A DNA stretch of 64,000 nt from NCBI RefSeq assembly GCF_003573695.1, contig NC_039362.1:195296827-195360826 (forward strand), written 5' to 3'. Below the pieces are notes generated by a model. That model was not told where the DNA came from and did no database searches. It worked only from the letters and a program-made list of their open reading frames with translations. Shown one piece after another: positions 22,604 to 35,295 of the stretch. The DNA comes from Papaver somniferum. Lineage: Eukaryota > Streptophyta > Magnoliopsida > Ranunculales > Papaveraceae. Made by a program: the position numbers and the translations under genes. The stretch's first letter is position 1; the number at the start of each line of letters is the position of its first letter.

Positions 22604-22849
22604 TTATCCTGATTTATTTGTTAAAAACAAAAAACAAAAACACGAATCTACGGAGGTGTAGATGTCCCCGATTCAGATTTTGTCAATTTTTAATCATTAG
22701 GAGGATTTTGAATTAAAAATCCGAAGTGACGGGGAAAGATAAGGGAAAGATAAGGAAAAGATTTCCGCCACAAAGCCCAGTTTTGGTTCAATAAGTAAAA
22801 GTTGGGGTATCTGGCGAATTTGGGTAAGGTCACACATTTTAATGGGGTA

Positions 22850-23246
22850 GGATCCATTGACAAGGTTATAAGGACATAATCTTAACATTTTAGTGCCATT
22901 TTTCTACCAAATTCAACGGGCAATGAATTTGAGGCTAATTTTTTGATGACATGTTCTTCTTATAAGTCTCTATACTCCTACCAAAAATGAGAGCATTCCG
23001 AGATGTATAAGACCACAATCTACCATTTTGAATATCAATCGTTGAAGATTAACGGTTGAAATTAAAATTTGTGGATGGTGAAGTTTCGTATTTTAGAATT
23101 CTCTCATTTTTAGTAGGGATGTAGATTTTTATACGAGGAACATGTCGCCAAAATATTAGCTTTAAATTCATTGCCGGTTGCGCTTGGTAGAAAAATTGAC
23201 AACCATGTTAACGGATTATGTCATTATAACCATGTCAACGGATTCT
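22850..23246. mobile_element. Foldback MITE, about 395 bp
   Basis: Nearly the whole element is an inverted repeat of about 150 bases per arm. Left: GATCCATTGACAAGGTTATA, then TTTTTCTACCAA, GACATGTTC, CCTACCAAAAATGAGAG. Right, inverted: GAATCCGTTGACATGGTTAT, then the same order. The same arm sequence reappears in the tandem array at 29292-29820. No clean target duplication was defined. Confidence 0.7.
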
Positions 23247-26200
23247 TTCCCTATTTTAATTATTACATAAAGATGTTTTCAGTCATGTTGAAACATTTTG
23301 ACTGAAATTTGTTGATTGACCCAAAAAAAACAAAAATACGAAAACAAAACAAAACAAAAGATTCATGTTACCTCAGAAAATTTGGATTAGAAGGCACGCA
23401 AATTCTAAGTCACGAATAACATTTTGTGTAGTGATACAAATTTTGAGTCATGTCAAGGCTTTTAATGGAATTAAAAGAGGTGCAGCCAGATTTTAAGATG
23501 ATGGTGGTGTATGAGGATTAAAACCACGTTCTAAAGGTTTGATGGCGCTCGAGGAAGTTGTAGCTCTCTTTTTTTGAACCCTGATTTTGGGCATACCAAA
23601 ATCTTTCTGGACATATTGAATAAAGACAAAAAAAAGTTATGAAATAGCAAAATCAGATAACTTCTTAACCCAAATTTTTTTTAATGGCAAATCTGCCCTT
23701 TACGTATTAGTGTTAGTAATATTGATTAGTGATTAAATATTTTGTTTAGTGATTAAGATAATTTTCAGAATTATAAAGGTTGTTTATATGATTTTTTGGA
23801 TCATGGTTCGGTGAAACAGGTTGAGGTTCGGCTCACATCTATGAGCCGAATCTACCAATTGATCAACGGTACGGCTCAATGAATCTGTTTACTGCATGCG
23901 CCGAATCTATAATTTTCAATTCCAACCTTTTTGCTAGCACTACACCAAATCTAGGTTTTTCTAACAATGACTTTCCTAACTAGTTTTATTTTGCTAACTC
24001 AAATGATCCATTATGATTCTAGTAACCCTTATAAAGAGTTAGCAAATTAAAAAATAGTTACCATAATTAGGAATTAATTCACAAAAACTAAATAACTATT
24101 CATGGTGTTATATTATTAGTTATTCATTTCTAACATACTTTATACTAAATCATTGTTACAATTATTTCTACCCAAAATTTGATGTATGCTAAAATGAACC
24201 CCATGTTTATAACTCTTTATCATTTTTCTTAGTAACACATCTAGGCATAGGTAACACAATAATTTATTTTTGGATTTAGAAAATGCAAAATAGAGTTTTA
24301 ATATTTTATAAATCTTTTGTTGGGAACCGATTTAAGTTCTAGAACCTGAGAAGAACTTACATTCTGGAACCAAAATGAAATGGGAACCGCAACCTAAACT
24401 ATTTTGGTATTTCCTTGAATCTTCCGAAACCACACCTGCAGAACTCCATTATCTTTCTTCCCTTCCTTAATTTCCACACCTGCAAATCCTCAAAGGCGTT
24501 TAATTTTGGTTTCCCAAATTCTCAAAGGCGTTTAATTTTGGTCTCCATTATCAGGTGAAGGAATTAGAGGATTGGATCTCAGCCTTGCCTAATTTTGCTA
24601 GAAAATTATCAATTACAGGTTGGTTTTCTTCCTCATTTTGTTGCTTTAAGATGGTGATAGCAATTTAGGTTTCTAATATCGAGTCTCTCAGATTTCTTTC
24701 TATGTGAATCTGGTGATCTCTGGATTATTGTAACATTGGGTTTAGAAATTAGATTTACATTGACTAACCTAAATGCATGATATTGCCCAAAATGTGTTTG
24801 CTCTCAATAATCGATTGATTGAAAATTCATATATTAACCGAGCCGGTGTTGGGAGGTAAAGTAATTTCGAGGTGAATTTGATCTGGTTCTAGTGTTACCT
24901 AAGTTGAACTTCCACCTCAAATATATTTTTGCTGAATTTTGATACCATGTTTTTGTTCGTGCTTATGAAGTGTTAGCCTAACTTGTATGCAATTTGGCAT
25001 TCTTGAGAATGATAATGTTATGTTTTCCTGATCCGGGTTTGAGCATTGAATCTCAAATAATTAATAAAGTTTCAATCTTTTCTGTAAAAAGAGGATTGAA
25101 TCATAAGTGAGTGCTTTTTTCTGGAATTTTGTTGTTTCTCCTTCCTTGTTCTATACATTTTTGTTTGATTTTCTAGTTGACACCTGACCTCCCTTTAAAA
25201 ACAGAAGAGCTCTTGCCATTACTTGATATCAAAATGATTGAACACCACTGTTCAGATTGATTATGGGAACTTTTTAGTTGACACTGAACTAAAATATCCA
25301 TATTAACTTAATCAAAACGATGGAACCAGTGGGAGTTTAATTTCCTTACATATAAGCTTAATTTTCATTGTCGCTTAATCAACTACAGTACTAGTATTAT
25401 CATACTGCACTCCACTGTTTCTTTTTGTTCTTTTTTGCCCCCAGTTTTGATTTTTGTTTAAGTTGGGCAAAAACTTTATTCTTTCATCATAGTTGTTAAG
25501 TGGTGGTCGACCACGCTTAAACCTGTATGCTTGAGCTTTGTCTCTAGTATCTTTATTTATCTATAGCGTGTCAGCTACCGTATTGTCAGTATTTGGAACC
25601 ATAAGATGGATCTTTATTTGTTTCTAAAGGCACTTGAGAAGGTGGTCATACGAGTACCATCATCAGTGTTCTGTATTAAGGGTTATCGAGAAAAATATGC
25701 ACATATAATTCAATACAGCACCACCAAATGGGTATAATTGAGATCCTTTAATTTAGAACTTACCTCTCGTATTACTTGTCACAATGCCACCAATTTGCAA
25801 ATCTTGTTTCTTGATCCCTTAAAATCTCCTGGAACCCAAAGCTAGCTTTGGTCAGATGTCACTGGAATTGATTGTTCACCCATTGCTAAGACATTGGTGT
25901 TCAGCAAAGTTCCTGAGAGGGTAATGTAAAAATTATGAATGTGTATATATACCGTTTCTTCATCACATGCATTCATATTTCTAATGCACTTTGTTAACCT
26001 GTGATGCCGTAGCTTCTTAAAAAATTTATAGTAATTTTTTTTTATTAGGTTTCTATGCTTTCTGCACACATACATGTATATAGTTCGGAATGGTCGAAAA
26101 TGGCTAAGGCCTCTAAGACACACCATTTGAATTGTTAAAGACTGTATAAGAGATTTCTATTTTCTCAATGGTTATTGATCTGTAAATGGTTTAGTTTTGA

Positions 26201-26467
26201 AGCTGCAAAGGCATATAAAGATTACTGATTAGGTTGGTTGTACCCCTGAAGAGGTGAGGCTTCTTTTCAATGCGCATCTAATAGTTCATCCACTGACCAA
26301 ACTTAGAAAATTTTAAGAGAATGTAGTTCACATTTGGATGAACATTCGTTAATATATCTGCCATTCTCTAATTAGTGCTATTCACTTATTGCAAAACCAT
26401 AGATGGTATCCCCTGTCTCAATTTTAAGTGTCAGCTTATAATTTCGAGTAGTGTGATCTGTAACTGT

Positions 26468-27243
26468 ATGCATAATCCTCTTGACTTGTTTAAATTAGAT
26501 TCCCTGTCAGCCATGTAATGTGCGATCCTCATGGTTATAGATAGTGCTATAATTAGTTCTATTCACGTATTGCAAAAATGATGCCGCTTCACACTTAAAA
26601 ATGGGGATACTGGATACAAATGATACATCATGTTAGTTTGGTTAAGCTTAACAGTGGGGCTAGTTTGATGGTAACCTTTCTTGAGGTTAGTACATATAGT
26701 GGGGATACCGGGTACAAATGAATTTGAAGTTCTATAAGTCCAAAGATTACTGATGTTTAGTAGTCAAATGTACTTGGTACGGATATTGTCAATTCGTCAT
26801 GCTACTAGGTTTTCTTGTTTAATCCATCTTGATACCAAGTTCAGAAATAAATGAAAATCGCCATCGTATTCTGTCACTATGAAGCATGTGCCAATGGATC
26901 TGCACTTCTTTTTTTAACTGGACCCTTTGATCCGATTGAGTGTATTAGTGTTAGTTTGACCCAGTGGTTGTTTTTAGAGACAGTTTTGTTTTAAATCACG
27001 GATTGCTATCATTATTTCAAGGAAGAGTAGTTAATTATCAATTTTACTATCTTTCGGCCTCCTGGTGTTGTTGAATTAGATGGCTGACATGGCATAATCC
27101 TCTTGATTTGTTTGAATTATATGCTCTGTCAGCCATGTAATGTGCATTCCTCATGCTATACCATGGGCTCATGGTTCTAGATAGTGCTCTAAGTAGCTCT
27201 ATTCACGTATTGCAAAAATGTTGCCGCTTTACACTTATAAATG
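26468..27243. repeat. Direct duplication of about 140-150 bp inside the CACTA
   Basis: 26468-26606 and 27091-27243 share CATAATCCTCTTGA, GTCAGCCATGTAATGTGC and CTATTCACGTATTGCAAAAA in the same order. The sequence between is non-coding. A third weaker echo lies near 26362-26400. Confidence 0.7.
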
Positions 27244-27899
27244 CTGCCGGTTCACATTTATGTTATCTCAACGAACTTATAATATCTCCACCCTAACTAC
27301 TAAGTTTGAAACCTGCATATTATCATGATTTCTTTTTATACCCATTGTTGGCTGGTCCATGCTGCATGTAGTCTTCTTACGTAACGAGGTCCAAGTTTGA
27401 ACTGCGAATATCTAAAGATTTGCACTTGAAAAAGTCGTCCATCTTAACTGAACTCTAATGGAACTTCCTTTTATGTCTTCGTTCAGGAACTGGTGAGTCC
27501 ATTAGGAGCATGAAATTTTTTTGCGCACTAACTAAAGTACAGAACACTACCTAAGAAACAGATAGATTGGGCTATGGATGTATGGTCATGGAGGGCAGTA
27601 GCAATTCTGACATCCTACTTTACATTCCTACTATATCATAATATCAATACTACCATCCCTTGCTTTGATTTCACAATTGTTAATCTTTTTGTTTAAGTTA
27701 TTGGTTGTCAGTTGTTCTTTTTGTTGCTCTCACATGATTTTCGATTGTTAATATTTTTGTTTTAGTTATTGTTTGTCAATTTTAATGTGTTGGTTAAAAT
27801 TTTGTCAGTTCTGACAGATTTGCAGCATTCTAGTTAAATTTCAGTTTTGAAAAACTGACAGAAATATCGGTTAACCGTAATCGAGCATAACTAAACCAA

Positions 27900-28620
27900 A
27901 GCGAATAAGTTGACGGTTAACACTGGTTTCAAATCACAAAAAACGAGTAACTCTGGTTTGTATTGTTACCGAACGAAATATCCAAAGTTTATACAAAAAT
28001 AGGATTCGAGTCTCAGTCACTGATAAGTGACTCCAGATCTTCCAATTTTATGCACTTACTTCCATTTCCTCAATCTTGTTTTACAAATGGATTCCCGGAT
28101 AGAAATTAGATTGACCTTATATTATCTGAAACCAACTAGTTGGTATAGACAAGTCAATCTCAATCTGAGAACGTCCTTTCACTTGTTTTGTTATCTAACG
28201 GAATACTCGAAGTTTATAATAACATCAGATTCGAGTCTCAGAAACTGATTAACGACTCGAATATGCATATCGGGTTTGCATAGCATAAAAGGCTAATTCA
28301 CAAACAAATGATTTAGGTACGCATACCTGGTATCTGAAATCTTGTTATCTGAAACCTACTATTTGGATTGAAAATTGATTATAGTGACTAGATATTTTCC
28401 GATTTTGTGTGGAGTGTGGACCAAAATATGCCTTGACTGATCTCTGATTAACAAAATTTGATTCTTGTCTCAGAAATCGATTAATGATTCGAAATTACTG
28501 ATTTAGTTTACTAACCTCTGTTTCCTCAATCCCGTTTTTATTATAGACTTCCTATGAGAAATTAGATTGACCTTGTTATCCAAAAGCTAATATTTAGTCT
28601 AGACATGGAAAACTCAATTT
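27900..28620. repeat. Diverged direct repeats inside the CACTA
   Basis: Words such as ATTCGAGTCTCAG, GAAATTAGATTGACCTT and TTATCTGAAACC recur at about 28005/28230/28460, 28105/28560 and 28120/28340. They suggest two to three old tandem copies. No coding potential is seen. Confidence 0.5.
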
Positions 28621-29291
28621 GACATGTGTTTGTATGCCTTGAACCATATTTGAATCTAGAAATGACACATTAGCTCCACCTTTGCGAATTTCTATGATAT
28701 ATCCTGCTAAAAAGTCGGCCTAGTTGATTCGTAATTTACTTATCAATTTATATATGTGCAACTTATGTCGAAATCTTGCTTTTTGTAAGTTCGATTATGG
28801 AAACTTATCTTTAATATTCACCAGGATAATCCTCAGTTCGATTTTAAAAATATGGTATATATTATTTTCCAGAGCAATATTTATTTCGTTGTAAGTCAAA
28901 AATACATCTTCAGACGAATGCGTTAATTTTTAATATTGAAACCTTGCTAGTTACATCGGAGTCATAAACCTACTAATGTTTGGCATATTATATGGGTTCA
29001 TTGTCTTACGAAGTTTTCGACTTATAGTAGTCCACTTACCTCCAGGTTTCGATCTCGAAGCCAGGTTCATGCCTCGAAGTTGGCGAATAGGGGTACGTTT
29101 AAGGTTTGGAGGAATATTCCAAAGGAATCTCTGCTTCCACTAACTCAGAATCTTCATCAAAATCATAAACCTACCAATATTGTTCATATTATCCTCAATG
29201 TCATCTCATATTATGTCGGAATCTACACCTGAGTACTAAACATGTCAGATATTTTTGACATGGTTATAATGACATAATCTTGACATGGTGG

Positions 29292-29820
29292 CACCTTTTT
29301 CTATAAAACATCTAAACGACGATTAATTTGAACCTAAGATTTCCGTGACATGTTCCTTATATAAAAATATACAATCCTACCAAAAATGAGAGTATTTCGA
29401 AATACAGAACTTTGGATTTTGGTCTTATGAAGGTTCAAAAGAAACACACTTTTGTTCAAAAGAACACACTTGTGTGTCACCTTTTTCTCTAAAACATCTA
29501 AACAACGATTAATTTGAAGCTAAGATTTCGGTGACATGTTCCTTATATAAAGATATACAATCCTACCAAAAATGAAAGTATTTCGAAATACAAAACTTTG
29601 GATTTTGGTCTTATGAAGGTTCAAAAGAAACACACTTCTGTTCAAAAGAACACAGTTGTGTGTCACCTTTTTCTCTAAAACATCAAAACAACAATTAATT
29701 TGAAGCTAAGATTTCCATGGCATGTTCCTTATATAAAAATATATAATCCTACCAAAAATGAAAGTATTTCGAAATACCGAAATTTGGATTTTGGTCTTAT
29801 GAAGGTTCAAAAGAAACACA
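29292..29820. repeat. 186-bp tandem repeat, nearly three copies
   Basis: Units begin CACCTTTTTCT at 29292, 29478 and 29664; the third is cut off near 29820. Each holds GACATGTTCCTTATATAAA, CCTACCAAAAATGA and TTTGGATTTTGGTCTTATGA. The first half matches one arm of the foldback MITE at 22850-23246. Confidence 0.85.
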
Positions 29821-29989
29821 CCTGTATCAATCCGTATGAGAATCCATAACCAATTTTCCACCGTTCAAAAACCTCCACAATCCGTATGAGGAACCTAGGA
29901 TCAATCTGCACCGTCCATAATTTTAAACAAAAACCAAAAAAAATTCTCCTCTCACTTTCCTCTTTCTCTTCTTTCCTTTCTCTTTCTCG

Positions 29990-31495
29990 GTTGTTTTCCT
30001 CTCTAACTCCGCCTCAACCAAAACCCTATCTCGTAACAAAATTTCCAAATCAAGGCCTAACAAAAATCCTTCACATCTATTGCTCACAGTGGCTGCATCT
30101 CTTAATCTGGTCAGTCTCAGTTTAATTTTAATTTTGAATATCAGTTTCAATGTTTCATATTATCAATTTCACGTACTAGGGTTTCATGAAAAATGGTTTT
30201 GGGTTTTTATTTTAAGGTTTCATACTAAGATTTTGGTACTGATTTTTCTTTAATTCTCCTTTTTTCAGGGTTAGTTTGGAAGTCCATTTGGAGGAGTCGC
30301 TGTGTTCAAAGGTTTGTGAATCTACCTCTGAATCTCTTGCTAGTTTTTGATTTTGTGATTTTTGAATTTTTTTTTCCTTTTTAATACAACTTGTTTTCTG
30401 TGTGATTTGCACTAGGATATTTGAATCTTCTATGCTTTTTGTGTAATTTTTGAGGAATGTTTTTTAAGGGTTTCAATTTTGTAGATCCAATTTCAATTTT
30501 TTCTTCTTTACTTTTGTAATTTGATTTCTTGGGTTCAATTTAATTGGGATTTTTGTAGGTCAGAGAAGAAGAAAATTGGCAGTGCATCAACAAGTGAGGC
30601 ATTAGTGAATAAATTGGCGGGACTTGCAGCAAGTAATTTATGGATTGTATCTTACTATTGTCTGAGAGGTTTGAGGCTGTAAACCATGTCCTAATAGAGG
30701 TGGCTCTTACTGGTTCACCATGATGCAAAGCAAAAAGCATTACCCAGCAGATATTTAGCTCAAAGTTGTAGGGAAGAGTCGGTTAAGTTCTCCCTTTTAG
30801 ATTACTTACTTTCAATAGGACCAAGTGCTTGCAATTCTTAAAAGGCTGGAAATTATTTGAGAAGGTGGTCATAAGAAGAAGCAAATGTGTAAGAACTAGG
30901 TCCTGCAATCTTTCCGTGTTATTTATACCCTTGAAGTAATGTATGTGTAGTTTTTAATTTCTAGTTTGTCCCACATGTTATTTCAGGAACCTGTGTTTCA
31001 TGTTACAAAACAAGTAGCAGCTAAGAAGGAAAAACCAGAATCTTGCTGCTCTGAATCGGATTTGATAGTGATTCCGAGAAAGTGAGTACCTTTTCTTTTT
31101 GTGGGTTTGTTTATTTTGCATTTAAAAGATGTTATGTTTGAGAAAAGTTTGTCTCTTAGCTGCTGCTACATCTAAAAAGGTTGCAGCTCCTTTAACTAAG
31201 AATGGAAATTTCAAGAAGAAAACGAATCAAGTACTGATGATAGTTCAGATGATTCAAGCTCTGAGGATGTGAGTTTTTCTGGACCATTTGTAATATTATA
31301 TAATAAGTTCAGTTTTCATTAGAACTATAGTCATTTGAAAGTGTTCTATTTTTCTTATTGGTTTTATTGGGTTGGTTGATTTATTGATAAAAAGAAAATC
31401 CATTGATGCAGCAACCAATTGCAAAGAAAGCTGCTCCTTGCACCAGCAACAAAGAAGCAAGAATCCAGTGATGATAACAGTTCAGATAACTCATA
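29990..31495 (+). pseudogene. Nucleolin-like N-terminal region, exon-intron fragment captured by the CACTA
   Basis: Several exon-like blocks flanked by GT and AG carry the Lys/Ala and Ser/Asp runs of plant nucleolin-like proteins, which act in rRNA transcription and processing. 30980-31080 has VTKQVAAKKEKPES, then SESD. 31155-31268 has AATSKKVAAPLTKNG, followed in another frame by a Ser/Asp-rich end. 31412-31495 has PIAKKAAP, then, after a one-base shift, ATKKQESSDDNSSDNS and a stop. A pyrimidine-rich 5'UTR-like leader lies at 29940-30050. There are no RNA-recognition motifs, so only the acidic N-terminal region is present. Frame shifts make it non-functional as protein. The identity is inferred from composition and short motifs. 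Confidence 0.55.
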
Positions 31496-32764
31496 AGGGT
31501 TACATAGTAAGTAGCTGGTGTAGTAATTTGAAAGTATCATGAGTTTTTGTATGTTGGGTTACGTATTTTGTACGCTAATACATATCAATACTTGTTCTAA
31601 TGTAGGCGCAAATGAGGGAACAAGCTGGGTACTTAGATGAGAATAGTAAGCAACAGTGCATTACTCATGAAATCTATGTGATTGTATTACCTACATGCCG
31701 ACATTAACTTGTAATAACTATAGGAAATAGTCATTGACATGTGTTCTAGTTTCGTGTGAATGCATTATGAAAATGTATGTGGTGATTGACAACACTGAGA
31801 AGAGTCTAGTGTATTTATATCCATATTTATGTGTATGTTGTATCAGATAAGGATAAGACTACACCTAACTTCTTAAAACAACTGTGCAGGTACTAGAAAT
31901 ATCATCACCTAGTGCTATTATGATGCCCATACACGATCAATCTTTGAATCCAAGCTTTGAATCCTTGCGTTATTACAACTCCAGCAAGAGGAACCAGTTC
32001 ACAATGTCAATGAAGAAGTCCTCTTGCAAGTACAATTGAAACACCAGCACTGAGCACATATTTAAGCTAGGGGTAGAGGTAATTTCGACTGATGATGTTG
32101 GAATACCAGTAGATATAAAGCAGTATAGCATCTGTCTAGTATATGGCACATGAACTAAATCATTTTTTTAACACCTGAATGTCTTATATGTGTTTCAGCC
32201 ATTCAATTTGGTGAATGATTACACTGTAAATTGTTCCTGAATGTATTGTAGTTTCAGAAATAAGAATGGTTACAGTAAGTTGCAGTGTCAAAATTTGAAT
32301 TTGAAAATATGGATGGCCTGAAATTCCCAGGTGACCGGAACCTGGCATTCTCAGGTGGCTTCAGGAGAGGATCACCTGAAAGTGCCAGTATTTTTGTATT
32401 AAAATCTAACGAATTCCTAACGTAGAAAATGAGTTAGACTATTTTGAAAAACAAGACACATGTCATCTCTTTATTAGTCACTTGAACTGTTATACAGAGG
32501 GTTAGCAAACATTATAACACAATCTCTACATTACAAGTAATTATGAAGTATAAAATGTCAATAGTTAGGAAAAAAATCGTAATGAAGTGCATGTGTTAGC
32601 CTATTTAAGTTTCCTAATGAACTAAAAGCGTTAGATAAAATACTAACACATTATATAACTGGCTATGGATAACCATTTTTCTTATTTAGGGAAATTAGCT
32701 CTAATTTTTTTGTAACACTTTTCTTCTATAAGGAAATACTTGATTTGGTGTAGTGTAGACACTA

Positions 32765-33123
32765 GTTCGGCTTATATGAAAGTTTCATAGTAAGCCGAAC
32801 AACATCCTGAATAGCCCGGAAAAAAAATAATTACTGGTTCGGCTTATATTTCTAAAATCGTATGAGCCGAACATCAATTTGTTATTTTTTGGGTTAAAAT
32901 ATTGTTATTGGTTCGGCACATATTGAGAATATCATAATAGCCGAACCTCGTAAATGTGCTAGGTTCGGCACATATTATGATTATCGAATACGCCGAACCC
33001 TATGCATCTCTATCTGTGACTAGGTTCGGCTTGAAATTTCATGCCGAACTGTTCATATACACGTACATGAAGCTTTTGTGAAGAACAGTTCGGCTAAAAA
33101 CGCAACTCAATTTTGAGCCGAAC
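32765..33123. repeat. Array of six GTTCGGC...GCCGAAC hairpins
   Basis: Inverted units lie at about 32765-32800, 32836-32872, 32910-32947, 32962-32999, 33023-33049 and 33088-33123. A seventh lies on the other side of the CACTA at 23825-23850. The stem word (GTTCGGCT or GTTCGGCA) is fixed while the 12-22 bases between arms vary; some loops extend the pairing. It belongs to the TIR element 23576-33643. Confidence 0.8.
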
Positions 33124-33643
33124 CCAACACTGTAACCGTCATTTAATCGATGAAAAACAGGAAATAGGAGATTGGGTTTGTAAAAACTTACTTTCTTATC
33201 CTCATTTCCGGAGTTGGAGATGCAGTTGGTTTAATTTCTGGTTCAATTGGTGGTTGATTTTCTTTTTCTACGCCTTCATCTTCAATTGGTTCTTCTTCTT
33301 CAATTGATGGATTAGAAGACGATTTGGTTTGCCTAGTTCCTACTTTTTTTTGTATGAGTCATTATGTGGTTGAGTTTAACCTACGAACAAATTTTTACGA
33401 ATCGACAATTAATCACGATGATGAACTTTTTTTTCGCAAGAGGGGGAAGAGTTCGGCTAGAGGAGGAAGAAGAGATGTTAAGGGAAACTGATTTTGATTT
33501 TTTAGAAAACTGATTTTAGATTTTTGTTTTAAGGGTATATAGGTAATTGAACTACCCATAGGGTACCCCTTATAAGGTCACCCAAGATGGGACTATTGTT
33601 TTGTATGCCTAGAAAGATTTAGGTATGCCCAAAATCAGGGTTC

Positions 33644-34171
33644 CTTTTTTTTGCTAGAACTTGAGTGGAATTGCACATCCATGCTCTAATCTGACTCCCA
33701 ATCCCAATAGTTGTTATGTTAGTTTTTGGTAACAAATGGCTTTAAAAGCCCATTTTCATCTCCTGTCATGGAGAGATTTATTTTTTTTGCACCATATCCT
33801 TACAAGCGTGGCTCCTCCATTGGTTCGGTGGCGCGCTATTACACCGAAAAGCTACATTTGGCTAGAAGAATTGAGCCTAGTCATTTAATTCATAGTGATC
33901 AGTGCCATGGTGTTCCCGAAGATAAGTTGAGAAAAGAGAAATAAGGCAAAACAAAGAAACAAATTATGGGGGAATAAATCTTTTTGTTATTCAAATGCTT
34001 CAACAATGAAAGTTATATATTTAATAACTGCAGGTTATTGTGTTGTTGAAACTTTGAATCAAGTATATGAAGAATGAGTTAAGAGATTTTAATGTAATAT
34101 CTTTATCTTTTAATTCTTGTATTCTCCATATGCACTAGAGTTTTGTCACTAAAATTGACAAAAGGGGAGAT
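33644..34171 (+). other. Unassigned sequence ending in a copia-type polypurine tract
   Basis: A 72-codon frame at 33726-33944 (RGSSIGSVARYYTEKL, then HSDQCHGVPEDKLRKEK) looks like real protein sequence but I do not recognise it. The segment ends with ACAAAAGGGGAGATTATTAG at 34158-34177, the usual polypurine tract and LTR start of Sirevirus-like copia elements, so part of it is probably the 3' internal end of such an element. Confidence 0.4.
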
Positions 34172-35295
34172 TATTAGAGCATTGCTCGGTTGAACCTGCC
34201 AAATGTTGGTATGTAAAGGTGGGTTGTAATATTTTAGTTACAAAAGTAAAATTCGCTTGATTAGATTACTAGAGTCACCTTCTTTAAGTTGGACTAGAAA
34301 GTCTACAAATATTGAGACATACAAGTATTACTCTGAAGACCTGGGGAATTCGAAAAATGTGTCGACAACAACAAACACATCATCTTTATGCCCGAGGTTA
34401 GTAATAGAAGACCTGACTTGTTTCCATTTCTATCTATGTTACTTTCAAGTCGTTTAGATTGAAAATATAACATGTTAAGTTATATATATGAAACTTTAGT
34501 ATTAGAGACTTGATCATTTTACTATGATCAAAGTGTCAAGGAATAATATACAAGTTGTATCACAACTTTGGTATATTGAATTACGAAATTCAATGCTTAT
34601 ATTTTGAACTTCGTAATTGCGATACATGCACTATCTTTGTAACTTATCAACAGATTGTGTAATGATCTTAGGATTGATTTCATACCTAGAAAAATATGTT
34701 TAATTAAACGAGTTTAAGGAAGTAAACTTGCGAAACTTGTTTCGTGGTTTAAAGGAGTCGATGGGATTGGTGGTCCAATTTCTTTTGGAGATCTATTATA
34801 GGACCGATCCCTACCTATTGGGGATGTATAGCAGGACCGATCCCTGTTAGGGATGTATAGCAGGATCGATCCCTATAGCAAAGTCATATTCAAGGTTTCA
34901 CGTATTCTTTAGGGATTGTGTGATTTTAAGAATATGGGGATGTTATTTAGGAAAGTTCAAGATGTCGACATAGTGAGTAATTTGAACATGTTTAAAATAT
35001 TATCTCTTACTGTTCAAGGATATTCCTTGATACTCAAGGTGAGATCCTAAACCGAAATGTTTGAGAATCTTCTATTAAGATTTTCGAATATATGTTTTTA
35101 TTTTTCCAGCAAGTAAAACTGTAGTTGTAGGAAATCCTACACTACACCCCTCATATGATTTCATTAACACTCAACTCATTTTTAGATTAACAATCTTAAT
35201 TTTATTAATGAATCTTTGAACAATCTTATAAGAAAAGATAAAGGAATCAAGAATAACCACTGCTCTAGATTTTCTCTCTTCTATTTACTTGTTTC

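Larger units (their letters stand above)
23938..32755. mobile_element. Non-autonomous CACTA transposon, 8.8 kb, with captured gene sequence
   Basis: It starts CACTACACCAAATC and ends with the inverse GATTTGGTGTAGTG. The 3-bp target duplication is TAG (23935-23937 and 32756-32758). Subterminal sequence near both ends carries many GTTAG/CTAAC words. No TNP2 or TNPA frame was found inside. The interior includes diverged internal duplications, a 186-bp tandem array and a nucleolin-like exon series. Movement would need transposase from another copy. Confidence 0.88.
23576..33643. mobile_element. TIR element split by a CACTA transposon
   Basis: The left end (GAACCCTGATTTTGGGC, then ATACCAAAATCTTTCT) and the right end, inverted (GAACCCTGATTTTGGGC, then ATACCTAAATCTTTCT), match over about 35 bases. 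Both flanks carry CTTTTTTT, possibly an 8-bp target duplication but low complexity. Without the CACTA insert the element is about 1.25 kb. Its interior is full of GTTCGGCT/AGCCGAAC hairpins. The superfamily is unsettled. Confidence 0.7.

Noticed and set aside
29886..30125. 79-codon plus frame as a separate small gene
   Set aside because: It is the pyrimidine-rich leader of the captured nucleolin-like fragment; Ser/Leu/Phe-rich translation is expected from CT-rich sequence.
32765..33123. Hairpin array as a CRISPR array
   Set aside because: Plant nuclear context, unequal units, palindromic words split around loops and no direct repeats of constant length. It belongs to a TIR transposon.
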